NCBI RefSeq assembly: GCF_001096185.1
Contig: NZ_CRPU01000002.1
Coordinates: 1 to 64,000, forward strand
Source of the DNA: Streptococcus pneumoniae
GTDB lineage: Bacteria > Bacillota > Bacilli > Lactobacillales > Streptococcaceae
Length of the DNA stretch: 64,000 bases
Reading direction: 5' to 3'
Positions 56,072 to 64,000 of this stretch are shown one piece after another; position 1 is the stretch's first letter, and the number at the start of each line of letters is the position of its first letter. The position numbers and the translations under genes are program-made. The notes beneath the pieces are model-generated. The model was given only the letters and a program-made list of their open reading frames with translations. It was not told the DNA's origin and did not search any database.

Positions 56072-57250
56072 ATGACAACTAAAGGTTATTTTGGACAATT
56101 TGGTGGTAGTTTTGTACCGGAGCCGATTCAGGCTTTGTTGGATGAGTTGGAAGTGACATTTGACAAGTACAAGGATGATCCAGAGTTTTTGGCAGAATTT
56201 CGCCATTACTTGAAGGATTATTCAGGTCGCGAAACACCGCTCTATTTTGCAGAAAGTTTGACAGAACACTTAGGTGGCGCTAAGATTTATCTCAAGCGCG
56301 AAGACCTTAACCATCTTGGTTCTCACAAACTCAATAACGTTTTAGGACAAATTCTTTTGGCCAAACGCATGGGCAAAAAACGAGTAATCGCAGAAACAGG
56401 AGCTGGTCAGCACGGTGTTGCGACTGCAGCTGCTGCAGCTAAGTTTGGTATGGCCTGTGATGTCTACATGGGGGCAGAAGATGTGGAACGTCAACGTCTC
56501 AATGTTTTCCGTATGGAGATGATGGGAGCAACTGTTCATGCAGTTGAAACAGGGACTCGTACCCTCAAAGATGCGGTTGATGCAGCCTTTGGAGCATGGA
56601 TGAATGACCTTGAAGCTTTCTATGTTTTAGGATCTGCTGTAGGACCACACCCTTATCCTACTATTGTCCATGAGTTCCAAAAGGTCATCAGTGAAGAATC
56701 TCGTCGTCAAATCTTGGAAAAAGAAGGACGCTTGCCAGACTATGTTATTGCCTGTGTAGGTGGTGGTTCCAATGCCATTGGTGCTTTTTCTCAGTATGTG
56801 GCTGATGAAGAAGTCAAATTGGTTGGGGTTGAAGCTGCTGGTCACGGACTTGATACAGATAAGCACGCAGCTACTATGACAAAAGGTAGCATCGGAATTG
56901 TCGACGGAATGAAGACCTATGCAGTCTTTAAAGAAGATGGAGAGCTGGCTCCAGTTTACTCTATCTCAGCTGGATTGGACTATCCAGGGGTTGGCCCAGA
57001 ACACGCCTACTTCAAAGATTCAGGTCGCGTGGAATATGTGGCTGCGACAGACGAAGAAGCTGTTCAGGCTCTCCTCCTTCTCAGCAAGACTGAAGGAATT
57101 ATCCCAGCGATTGAAAGTTCGCATGCTATCGCAGAAGCGGTTAAACGTGCACCGAAACTAAGTAAAGATGAGATTATCATCATCAATGTCTCTGGTCGTG
57201 GGGACAAGGACGTAGCTGCGATTGCAGACTACCTAGAAGCTAAAAAATAA
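56072..57250 (+). CDS. trpB2: Extra tryptophan synthase beta chain (TrpB paralogue)
   Basis: A 392-residue complete TrpB. The PLP lysine is in [10 protein letters not shown], with catalytic Glu in AETGAGQHG, the phosphate loop [10 protein letters not shown] and [14 protein letters not shown]. It differs much from the operon TrpB at 61811 (for example [13 protein letters not shown] and [11 protein letters not shown] here, against [13 protein letters not shown] and an unrelated stretch there). It is nearer the enterobacterial pattern as I recall it. It has no TrpA beside it, is expressed from its own tryptophan T-box, and stands ahead of the full trp operon. Likely role: scavenging indole plus serine, or boosting the last step. 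Confidence 0.88.
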   Translation: MTTKGYFGQFGGSFVPEPIQALLDELEVTFDKYKDDPEFLAEFRHYLKDYSGRETPLYFAESLTEHLGGAKIYLKREDLNHLGSHKLNNVLGQILLAKRMGKKRVIAETGAGQHGVATAAAAAKFGMACDVYMGAEDVERQRLNVFRMEMMGATVHAVETGTRTLKDAVDAAFGAWMNDLEAFYVLGSAVGPHPYPTIVHEFQKVISEESRRQILEKEGRLPDYVIACVGGGSNAIGAFSQYVADEEVKLVGVEAAGHGLDTDKHAATMTKGSIGIVDGMKTYAVFKEDGELAPVYSISAGLDYPGVGPEHAYFKDSGRVEYVAATDEEAVQALLLLSKTEGIIPAIESSHAIAEAVKRAPKLSKDEIIIINVSGRGDKDVAAIADYLEAKK

Positions 57251-57261
57251 AAGATGGAAAA

Positions 57262-57457
57262 ATTACAGTCCTTTCTCTCACAGAGAGCTTGTGGTTGCTG
57301 GAAACAAGCAGAGAAAGCTGTAAGGTTGGGTCCATTTGAAACAAGAGAAAAAAACATAATTCTCAAGGGAGTGCCCTTTATCGCACAGCCTGTTACAGGA
57401 GGTATCTGAGACAGGAATGAGAGATAGGAGAAATCCTATAATTGAGGTGGCACCGCG
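57262..57457 (+). promoter_or_regulatory. T-box riboswitch 2 (tryptophan), upstream of trpE
   Basis: A second AATTGAGGTGGCACCGCG at 57440-57457. Stem I begins at about 57270 (TTACAG pairs with CTGTAA at about 57318) and the specifier is probably TGG in GGTTGGGTCC (about 57325). Hairpin and antiterminator regions follow. No clear consensus promoter lies between trpB2 and this leader, so transcription may come through from trpB2 or from a weak internal promoter. Confidence 0.88.
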
Positions 57458-57464
57458 AATTTCG

Positions 57465-57497
57465 TCCTCACGCAAGTTATTTTGCGTGGGGATTTTT
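57465..57497 (+). terminator. T-box 2 terminator
   Basis: TCCTCACGCAA (57465-57475) pairs with TTGCGTGGGGA (57482-57492, one G-T pair), followed by TTTTT. Confidence 0.88.
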
Positions 57498-57543
57498 CAT
57501 ACAGTCACCACGGACTAGAAGTAGAACTGAAAGGGAAATTACA

Positions 57544-58905
57544 ATGGAACGAATCATTCATGGAGATGTCTTATCACCAATCTTGGCTTATATGCGCCTA
57601 AAGGGGCAACACAAGGTTATCTTAGAGAGTATTCCGAGAGACAAGGCAACAGCTCGTTTTTCTATCCTAGCTTATAATCCTGTTTTTGAGATTAAGTTTG
57701 AAAATGGAGTCCTTTATCAAAATGGTCAAGTGATTGATCGGGATCCCTTGGATTTCCTTTATGAAGTGACTCATAAGAGCCAGCACCATTCAGATCTACC
57801 TTTTGGTGGTGGGGCAATTGGCTTTGTGGGTTACGATATGATTTCGCTTTATGAAGAAATTGGTCAAATTCCTGAAGATACAATTGGAACGCCAGACATG
57901 CATTTCTTCGTCTATGAGAGTTACATGGTCTTTGACCACAAGAAGGAAAAAATTCATGTCATCGAGGATGCTCTTTATAGTGAGCGTAGTCAAGACGACT
58001 TGGAAAAAGCCTTGAACCAAGTGCTTGAGGAATTACGCATTCCTGCTCCAAATGAATTTGAAGACTTGGATCTATCTCCGCTGGACTTCAAACCGCATAT
58101 CGCTCCTCAGAAGTTTGAGGAAATGGTAGAAACGGCTCGTGACTTGATTCGAAATGGTGACATGTTCCAATGTGTACTCAGTCAGCGCTTCTCAGCAGAA
58201 GTTACTGGAAATCCATTTGACTTCTACAGAAATCTCCGCGTGACCAATCCTTCTAATTACCTTTATTTCTATGACTTTGGGGATTATCAAATCATCGGTG
58301 CCAGTCCAGAAAGTTTAGTTTCAGTTAAAAATGGCATCGTGACAACCAATCCGATTGCAGGGACACGACCAAGAGGTGCTACGGATGAAGAGGACAAGGC
58401 TTTGGCGACAGACCTGCTTTCGGATGAGAAGGAAACAGCAGAGCATCGAATGTTAGTAGACTTGGGACGTAATGATATCGGTCGCATCTCTGAAACGGCC
58501 AGTGTCCAAGTCACCAAGTATATGGAAGTGGAGTTCTTCCGCTATGTCATGCATTTGACCAGTGTGGTCAAGGGGCGTTTGCTTCCAGAACTCACTGCTA
58601 TGGATGCCTTGAAAGCAACACTTCCTGCTGGAACCGTTTCTGGAGCACCAAAGATTCGAGCGATGAGACGCATCTATGAACTGGAAACAGAAAAACGTGG
58701 CGTATACGCAGGAGCAATCGGCTACCTATCTGCGACGGGCGATATGGATTTGGCCATTGCCATCCGAACGATGATTCTCAAAAATCAAACAGCCTATGTG
58801 CAGGCTGGGGCAGGGATTGTCTACGACTCCATCGCCCAAAATGAATACCAAGAAACCATTAACAAGGCTAAATCTATGACTAGAATTGGAGAACTAAGAC
58901 CATGA
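57544..58905 (+). CDS. trpE: Anthranilate synthase component I
   Basis: A 453-residue chorismate-utilising enzyme that makes anthranilate with TrpG-supplied ammonia. The tryptophan feedback site lies around ILESIPRDKATARFS (about 24-38). The catalytic domain has GDMFQCVLSQRF, PIAGTRPRG, AEHRMLVDLGRNDIGR and AGAGIVYDS. The ATG at 57544 follows AAAGGG; the frame is open upstream through the terminator but is not translated. It overlaps trpG by 4 bp. Confidence 0.96.
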   Translation: MERIIHGDVLSPILAYMRLKGQHKVILESIPRDKATARFSILAYNPVFEIKFENGVLYQNGQVIDRDPLDFLYEVTHKSQHHSDLPFGGGAIGFVGYDMISLYEEIGQIPEDTIGTPDMHFFVYESYMVFDHKKEKIHVIEDALYSERSQDDLEKALNQVLEELRIPAPNEFEDLDLSPLDFKPHIAPQKFEEMVETARDLIRNGDMFQCVLSQRFSAEVTGNPFDFYRNLRVTNPSNYLYFYDFGDYQIIGASPESLVSVKNGIVTTNPIAGTRPRGATDEEDKALATDLLSDEKETAEHRMLVDLGRNDIGRISETASVQVTKYMEVEFFRYVMHLTSVVKGRLLPELTAMDALKATLPAGTVSGAPKIRAMRRIYELETEKRGVYAGAIGYLSATGDMDLAIAIRTMILKNQTAYVQAGAGIVYDSIAQNEYQETINKAKSMTRIGELRP

Positions 58906-59468
58906 TTTTATTGATTGATAACTATGATTCTTTTACCTATAACTTGGCCCAATACATTGGGAATTTTGCAGAGGTGCAAGTCTTGAGAAATGATGATTCC
59001 AAGCTGTATGAAGAAGCTGAAAAAGCAGATGGTCTGGTCTTTTCTCCTGGTCCTGGTTGGCCAGTTGATGCTGGAAAGATGGAAGACATGATTCGTGATT
59101 TTGCAGGTAAGAAACCGATTCTAGGGATTTGTTTGGGTCACCAAGCCATCGCAGAAGTCTTTGGTGGGAAGTTAGGCTTGGCACCAAAAGTCATGCATGG
59201 GAAACAGAGCAATATCAGCTTTGAAGCGCCATCTGTTTTGTATCAAGGCATTGAGGATGGCCGTGCGGTCATGCGTTACCATAGTATTTTAATTGAAGAA
59301 ATGCCAGAAGAGTTTGAAGTGACAGCTCGTTCGACTGATGATCAGGCCATTATGGGAATTCAACATAAAAACCTACCGATTTATGGCTTCCAATACCATC
59401 CAGAAAGTATCGGAACGCCAGATGGCTTGTCTTCTATTCGGAATTTTATTGAGAAGGTTGTAAAGTGA
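58902..59468 (+). CDS. trpG: Anthranilate synthase component II (glutamine amidotransferase)
   Basis: A 188-residue class I amidotransferase. [13 protein letters not shown] opens the protein. The nucleophile cysteine is in GICLGHQAI and the His-Glu pair in [13 protein letters not shown]. It supplies ammonia to TrpE. The start overlaps trpE as ATGA. Confidence 0.96.
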   Translation: MILLIDNYDSFTYNLAQYIGNFAEVQVLRNDDSKLYEEAEKADGLVFSPGPGWPVDAGKMEDMIRDFAGKKPILGICLGHQAIAEVFGGKLGLAPKVMHGKQSNISFEAPSVLYQGIEDGRAVMRYHSILIEEMPEEFEVTARSTDDQAIMGIQHKNLPIYGFQYHPESIGTPDGLSSIRNFIEKVVK

Positions 59469-59478
59469 GGAAACTAGG

Positions 59479-60483
59479 ATGAAAGAGATTATTGAAAAAC
59501 TAGCAAAATTTGAAAATTTATCAGGTGTGGAAATGACGGATGTCATTGAGCGTATCGTAACTGGGCGTGTAACGGAGGCGCAGATTGCTTCTCTCCTTTT
59601 GGCTCTTAAGATGAAGGGGGAAACACCTGAAGAACGCACAGCTATTGCCCAAGTCATGAGAGGGCATGCCCAACATATTCCAACTGAAATTCATGATGTC
59701 ATGGACAACTGTGGTACAGGTGGGGACAAGTCTTTCAGCTTTAACATCTCTACAACTGCAGCTTTTGTCTTGGCTGGTGGCGGTGTCCACATGGCCAAGC
59801 ATGGTAACCGCTCGATTTCTTCTAAATCTGGTTCTGCAGATGTCCTCGAAGCCTTGGGCATCAATCTTGACCTCAAACCAGCTGAACTAGGTAAGGTCTT
59901 TGATAAAACTGGAATCGTCTTTCTCTTCGCTAAAAATATGCACCCAGCAATGAAATACATCATGCCAGCTCGTTTGGAATTGGGAATCCCAACGATTATG
60001 AACTTGACTGGTCCTCTGATTCACCCAATGGCTTTGGAAACACAGCTTCTTGGAATTAGTCGTCCAGAACTTCTAGAAAGTACAGCTCAGGTTTTGAAAA
60101 ATATGGGTCGCAAACGTGCCATCGTGGTTGCTGGACCAGAAGGATTGGATGAAGCTGGTTTGAATGGAACAACCAAGATTGCACTTCTTGAAAATGGCGA
60201 AATCACCTTATCAAGCTTTACTCCAGAGGATTTGGGAATGGAAGGCTACGCTATTGAAGATATTCGTGGAGGCAATGCTCAGGAAAATGCAGAAATTTTG
60301 CTTAGCGTTCTGAAAAATGAACCAAGTCCATTCTTGGAAACGACAGTTCTGAATGCTGGTCTTGGTTTCTATGCTAATGGTAAGGTAGCTAGCATTAAGG
60401 AAGGAGTTGCCTTGGCCCGTCAAGTGATTGCTAGTGGCAAGGCCCTTGAAAAACTCAGACTGTTACAGGAGTACCAAAAATGA
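59479..60483 (+). CDS. trpD: Anthranilate phosphoribosyltransferase
   Basis: A 334-residue enzyme that joins anthranilate to PRPP. Signature motifs are [17 protein letters not shown] (PRPP loop), [23 protein letters not shown] and [20 protein letters not shown] lies upstream of the ATG. It overlaps trpC by 4 bp. Confidence 0.96.
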   Translation: MKEIIEKLAKFENLSGVEMTDVIERIVTGRVTEAQIASLLLALKMKGETPEERTAIAQVMRGHAQHIPTEIHDVMDNCGTGGDKSFSFNISTTAAFVLAGGGVHMAKHGNRSISSKSGSADVLEALGINLDLKPAELGKVFDKTGIVFLFAKNMHPAMKYIMPARLELGIPTIMNLTGPLIHPMALETQLLGISRPELLESTAQVLKNMGRKRAIVVAGPEGLDEAGLNGTTKIALLENGEITLSSFTPEDLGMEGYAIEDIRGGNAQENAEILLSVLKNEPSPFLETTVLNAGLGFYANGKVASIKEGVALARQVIASGKALEKLRLLQEYQK

Positions 60484-61247
60484 GTCAGGAATTTTTAGCA
60501 CGAATCTTGGAGCAGAAGGCGCGTGAGGTCGAGCAGATGGAGCTGGAGGAAATCCAGCCCTTGCGCCAGACCTATCGTTTGGCTGACTTTTTGAAGCATC
60601 ATCAAGACCGCTTGCAGGTGATTGCAGAAGTTAAGAAAGCTAGCCCTAGTCTGGGAGATATCAATCTCGATGTGGATATTGTGCAACAGGCCCAGACTTA
60701 TGAAGCGAACGGAGCAGTGATGATTTCTGTTCTGACAGATGAAGTTTTCTTTAAAGGTCATTTGGATTATCTACGGGAGATTTCCAGTCAGGTACAGATT
60801 CCAACGCTCAACAAGGACTTTATCATCGATGAAAAGCAAATCATCCGCGCTCGCAATGCAGGTGCAACAGTCATCCTGCTCATTGTGGCTGCCTTGTCAG
60901 AAGAACGTCTTAAGGAACTTTATAACTATGCGACAGAGCTTGGTCTGGAAGTCTTGGTGGAAACTCACAATCTAGCTGAACTAGAAGTGGCTCACAGACT
61001 TGGTGCCCAGATTATCGGAGTCAATAACCGCAACTTGACCACCTTTGAAGTTGACTTACAAACCAGTGTAGACTTGGCTAAAAACTTCAAAGATAATTGC
61101 TTGTATATTTCTGAATCGGCTATTTTCACAGGGCAGGATGCAGAGCGAGTAGCACCATACTTTAACGGAATTTTAGTAGGGACAGCTCTCATGCAGGCAG
61201 AAGATGTAGCCCAGAGAATCAAGGAGTTACAGATTGACAAAGGTTAA
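60480..61247 (+). CDS. trpC: Indole-3-glycerol-phosphate synthase
   Basis: A 255-residue TIM barrel. [14 protein letters not shown] carries the catalytic lysine, LNKDFIID and [11 protein letters not shown] are core strands, and [10 protein letters not shown] and [14 protein letters not shown] are typical. It closes the indole ring from CdRP. It is separate from TrpF, as usual in Firmicutes. Confidence 0.96.
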   Translation: MSQEFLARILEQKAREVEQMELEEIQPLRQTYRLADFLKHHQDRLQVIAEVKKASPSLGDINLDVDIVQQAQTYEANGAVMISVLTDEVFFKGHLDYLREISSQVQIPTLNKDFIIDEKQIIRARNAGATVILLIVAALSEERLKELYNYATELGLEVLVETHNLAELEVAHRLGAQIIGVNNRNLTTFEVDLQTSVDLAKNFKDNCLYISESAIFTGQDAERVAPYFNGILVGTALMQAEDVAQRIKELQIDKG

Positions 61248-61833
61248 AATTTGCGGATTATCGACCGAGGAAGCGGTGGAAACAGCCGTTTCAGCAGGAG
61301 CGGACTATATCGGTTTTGTCTTTGCACCTAGTAAAAGACAGGTGACCTTGGATCAGGCTGCTGAACTGGCAAAGCTCATTCCTGTAGATGTAAAAAAGGT
61401 TGGCGTATTTGTTTCACCAAGTCGGGCAGAACTGCTAGAAGCGATTGACAAAGTTGGTTTGGACTTGGTTCAAGTTCACGGTCAGGTGGCGGATGATTTG
61501 TTTGAGGATTTGCCTTGTGCCAGTATTCAGGCTGTGCAGGTGGATGGAGAGGGTCATGTGCCCAATTCTCAGGCAGACTATCTACTCTTTGATGCCCCTG
61601 TGGCTGGGAGTGGCCAGACCTTTGACTGGGCTCAACTGGATACGATTGGACTAGCTCAGCCCTTCTTTATCGCAGGTGGGCTTAAGGAAGACAATGTAGT
61701 AAAAGCAATTCAACACTTTACTCCCTATGCAGTAGATGTATCAAGCGGAGTAGAGACAGACGGACAAAAAGATCATGAAAAGATTAGAAGATTTATAGAG
61801 AGGGTAAAGAATGGCATATCAGGAACCAAATAA
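61234..61833 (+). CDS. trpF: Phosphoribosylanthranilate isomerase
   Basis: A 199-residue TIM barrel. The catalytic cysteine is in [31 protein letters not shown] and the late [14 protein letters not shown] (catalytic Asp) are present. It starts with TTG at 61234, 14 bp inside trpC, with AGGAG 8 bases upstream. No ATG fits the conserved N-terminus. Confidence 0.94.
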   Translation: MTKVKICGLSTEEAVETAVSAGADYIGFVFAPSKRQVTLDQAAELAKLIPVDVKKVGVFVSPSRAELLEAIDKVGLDLVQVHGQVADDLFEDLPCASIQAVQVDGEGHVPNSQADYLLFDAPVAGSGQTFDWAQLDTIGLAQPFFIAGGLKEDNVVKAIQHFTPYAVDVSSGVETDGQKDHEKIRRFIERVKNGISGTK

Positions 61834-63034
61834 AGATGGATTTTACGGAAAATTCGGCGGACGTTTCGTCCCAGAAACATTGATGACAGCAGTTTTGGAG
61901 TTGGAGAAGGCCTACCGTGAAAGTCAGGCAGACCCAAGTTTCCAAGAGGAATTAAACCAACTTTTGCGCCAGTATGTGGGACGTGAAACTCCGCTTTACT
62001 ACGCAAAAAATTTGACTCAGCATATCGGCGGAGCCAAGATTTATCTCAAACGTGAAGACCTCAACCATACAGGTGCCCACAAGATTAACAATGCCTTAGG
62101 ACAAGTTTTGCTTGCCAAACGCATGGGTAAAAAGAAAATTATTGCTGAAACAGGTGCTGGTCAGCACGGTGTGGCAACAGCAACAGCTGCAGCCCTCTTT
62201 AACATGGAATGTACCATCTATATGGGTGAAGAGGATGTTAAACGCCAAGCTCTCAATGTGTTCCGAATGGAGCTTTTGGGAGCCAAGGTCGAGGCTGTAA
62301 CAGATGGTTCGCGCGTGCTCAAGGACGCAGTCAATGCGGCCCTTCGTTCATGGGTAGCTAATATCGATGATACCCACTATATCCTTGGTTCTGCCTTGGG
62401 ACCTCATCCATTCCCAGAAATCGTTCGTGACTTCCAAAGTGTCATCGGTAGAGAAGCTAAACAACAGTACCGTGACTTAACAGGTCAAGATTTACCAGAT
62501 GCCCTAGTAGCTTGTGTTGGTGGTGGTTCTAACGCTATCGGTCTCTTCCATCCATTTGTAGAAGATGAGTCTGTAGCTATGTATGGGGCTGAAGCGGCTG
62601 GACTTGGTGTGGATACAGAGCATCACGCAGCTACCTTGACCAAGGGTCGTCCAGGTGTCCTTCACGGTTCACTCATGGATGTGCTCCAAGATGCCCATGG
62701 TCAAATTCTTGAAGCCTTCTCTATCTCAGCAGGTTTGGACTATCCTGGTATCGGTCCAGAACATTCTCACTACCACGATATCAAGCGTGCTAGCTATGTT
62801 CCTGTGACTGACGAGGAAGCCTTGGAAGGATTCCAACTCTTGTCTCGCGTGGAAGGGATTATACCAGCCTTGGAATCTAGCCATGCTATCGCCTTTGCGG
62901 TGAAATTAGCCAAAGAACTTGGACCAGAAAAGTCTATGATTGTCTGCCTATCAGGTCGTGGGGATAAGGATGTGGTTCAAGTCAAGGACCGCTTGGAAGC
63001 AGATGCAGCAAAGAAGGGAGAAGCTCATGCCTAA
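61811..63034 (+). CDS. trpB: Tryptophan synthase beta chain (operon copy)
   Basis: A 407-residue TrpB of Gram-positive type. PLP lysine is in [10 protein letters not shown], with [19 protein letters not shown] and [16 protein letters not shown]. It pairs with TrpA, encoded with an 8-bp overlap. It starts 23 bp inside trpF. A divergent second TrpB is encoded at 56072. Confidence 0.96.
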   Translation: MAYQEPNKDGFYGKFGGRFVPETLMTAVLELEKAYRESQADPSFQEELNQLLRQYVGRETPLYYAKNLTQHIGGAKIYLKREDLNHTGAHKINNALGQVLLAKRMGKKKIIAETGAGQHGVATATAAALFNMECTIYMGEEDVKRQALNVFRMELLGAKVEAVTDGSRVLKDAVNAALRSWVANIDDTHYILGSALGPHPFPEIVRDFQSVIGREAKQQYRDLTGQDLPDALVACVGGGSNAIGLFHPFVEDESVAMYGAEAAGLGVDTEHHAATLTKGRPGVLHGSLMDVLQDAHGQILEAFSISAGLDYPGIGPEHSHYHDIKRASYVPVTDEEALEGFQLLSRVEGIIPALESSHAIAFAVKLAKELGPEKSMIVCLSGRGDKDVVQVKDRLEADAAKKGEAHA

Positions 63035-63803
63035 GACACTAACAGAAAAATTAAACGCTATTAAAGCAGCTGGAAAAGGAATTTTCGTTCCCTATATCAT
63101 GGCTGGAGACCATGATATAGGTTTGGATGGTCTCGGAGAAACAATCCACTTTTTAGAAGATTTGGGTGTCTCTGCCATTGAAGTGGGTATTCCCTTTTCA
63201 GACCCTGTTGCAGATGGACCTGTTATCGAAGAAGCTGGCTTGCGCAGTCTAGCCCACGGGACCTCTACCCAGGCTCTGGTTGAAAACTTGAAAACCATTG
63301 AAACAGAGATTCCACTTGTCATCATGACCTACTTTAACCCCATCTTTCAGTACGGTGTGGAGAACTTTGTCAAAGATTTGGCACATACAGCGGTTAAGGG
63401 CTTGATTATTCCAGACCTTCCTCATGAGCATGCCAACTTTGTAGAGCCATTTTTGGCAGACACAGACATCGCCTTGATTCCTCTAGTTAGTTTGACGACA
63501 GGGATTGAGCGCCAGAAAGAATTGATTACAGGGGCAGAAGGTTTTGTCTATGCCGTTGCTATCAATGGGGTGACAGGGAAATCAGGCAATTACCGCGCAG
63601 ATTTGGACAAGCACTTGGCACAATTGCATCAAGTAGCCGACATCCCAGTCTTGACAGGTTTTGGTGTATCTAGTCAAGCTGATGTAGAACGCTTCAATGC
63701 GGTGTCAGATGGCGTCATTGTTGGTTCGAAAATAGTAAAAGCTCTCCACCAAGGAGAGTCGATTCAGGACTTTATCAAACAAGCAGTAGCTTACCAAAAA
63801 TAA
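63027..63803 (+). CDS. trpA: Tryptophan synthase alpha chain
   Basis: A 258-residue TIM barrel that releases indole from indole-glycerol phosphate. FVPYIMAGD opens it. The catalytic Glu is in [19 protein letters not shown] and the catalytic Asp in IPDLPHEH; the phosphate site is VTGKSG and GFGVSS. The ATG at 63027 overlaps trpB; GGGAG lies 9 bases upstream. The 3' end overlaps the convergent prepilin peptidase gene by 29 bp. Confidence 0.96.
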   Translation: MPKTLTEKLNAIKAAGKGIFVPYIMAGDHDIGLDGLGETIHFLEDLGVSAIEVGIPFSDPVADGPVIEEAGLRSLAHGTSTQALVENLKTIETEIPLVIMTYFNPIFQYGVENFVKDLAHTAVKGLIIPDLPHEHANFVEPFLADTDIALIPLVSLTTGIERQKELITGAEGFVYAVAINGVTGKSGNYRADLDKHLAQLHQVADIPVLTGFGVSSQADVERFNAVSDGVIVGSKIVKALHQGESIQDFIKQAVAYQK

Positions 63804-64000
63804 TTAAACAAGCAGCGAGCAGGAGGAAAGGCACAAAAGGAAGTCTTTCCTTTTTCTTTTGTAGGAGAAAGGCTAGAATCCCCATCGTCGAAGCAAACTG
63901 AATCAAGATGAGTAATTCGGTTGCGCTAAAGACGAGAGCACAAGAAGCTAAAAAGAGGAAATCCCCTGCTCCCATTCGGATATCGATAAAATGAGCCAAA
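63775..64000 (-). CDS. Type IV prepilin peptidase, C-terminal part (runs off the window)
   Basis: The last 75 or so residues of a polytopic protein. They include the GxGD aspartyl protease motif ([13 protein letters not shown]) and two or three more hydrophobic helices. In the pneumococcus the corresponding gene (cilC/pilD) processes competence pseudopilins. The 5' part lies beyond 64000. The convergent overlap with trpA leaves no room for a terminator between them. Confidence 0.82.
   Translation of the reverse strand, partial: LAHFIDIRMGAGDFLFLASCALVFSATELLILIQFASTMGILAFLLQKKKERLPFVPFLLLAACLIIFGKLLLV

Noticed and set aside
55800-56206. Two minus-strand frames of about 67 codons
   Set aside because: They are antisense to the T-box leader and trpB2 and are explained by that RNA structure.
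57442-57543. Upstream extension of trpE
   Set aside because: It would translate through the T-box and terminator; ATG 57544 has the ribosome site and the conserved start.

Overview
The window looks like chromosomal DNA from a Streptococcus of the mitis group (S. mitis, S. pneumoniae or a close relative). The reasons are low G+C, strong AGGAG ribosome sites, BOX repeats, an IS1167-like ISL3 element, and a gene set I recognise from the pneumococcus: the PiuBCDA iron transporter, SczA/CzcD, PfbA, the ProV/ProWX choline transporter and teichoic-acid AATGal genes. No rRNA, tRNA, CRISPR array, prophage or conjugative element was seen.

Layout. 1-1.5 kb: a degenerate IS1167-like element whose transposase is broken by two small palindromes. 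1.5-6.2 kb: trehalose module (treR divergent from treP-treC). 6.3-12.5 kb: housekeeping run yneF, then murI-rdgB-phosphodiesterase-cbpB-xerDL-scpA-scpB-rluB-yidD, mostly with overlapping start/stop codons. 12.6-16.3 kb: piuBCDA on the minus strand. 16.4-19.1 kb: galE, pepA and a small possible bacteriocin-immunity protein. 19.7-22.6 kb: MarR regulator, gene remnant and proV-proWX. 22.8-24.3 kb: sczA/czcD zinc efflux. 24.4-28.7 kb: galR divergent from galK-galT, then a thioesterase. 28.7-31.1 kb: xpt-pbuX under a guanine riboswitch, with an unusual structured element between the riboswitch terminator and xpt. 31.2-32.5 kb: glyoxalase-like gene and exoA. 32.5-34.6 kb: a CPBP protease/SdpR/SdpI-like cassette bracketed by a 32-bp direct repeat. 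34.6-41.5 kb: two membrane proteins of unknown function, a heterodimeric ABC exporter, and the sugar transferase/aminotransferase pair for teichoic acid AATGal.

42.2-55.6 kb is AT-richer and forms one apparent regulon. Two operons, pfbA-PP2C-phoU-like-galT2-galE2 and 2H-phosphoesterase-ABC importer-mgtC, each carry the same LacI-type palindrome (TGACACCGGTGTCA or a one-base variant) at the promoter and a probable cre site. A LacI-family regulator closes the region. The importer resembles iron/phosphonate/sugar-phosphate (AfuABC-type) systems. The presence of GalT and GalE but no kinase suggests that a phosphorylated galactose compound may be the substrate (inference). GalT2 carries a one-base frameshift in this strain. 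A 99-bp MITE lies just before a small gene and supplies its apparent start.

55.7-63.8 kb: tryptophan biosynthesis. A tryptophan T-box precedes an extra, divergent trpB. A second T-box then precedes the complete trpEGDCFBA operon. The window ends in the 3' part of a type IV prepilin peptidase gene on the minus strand.
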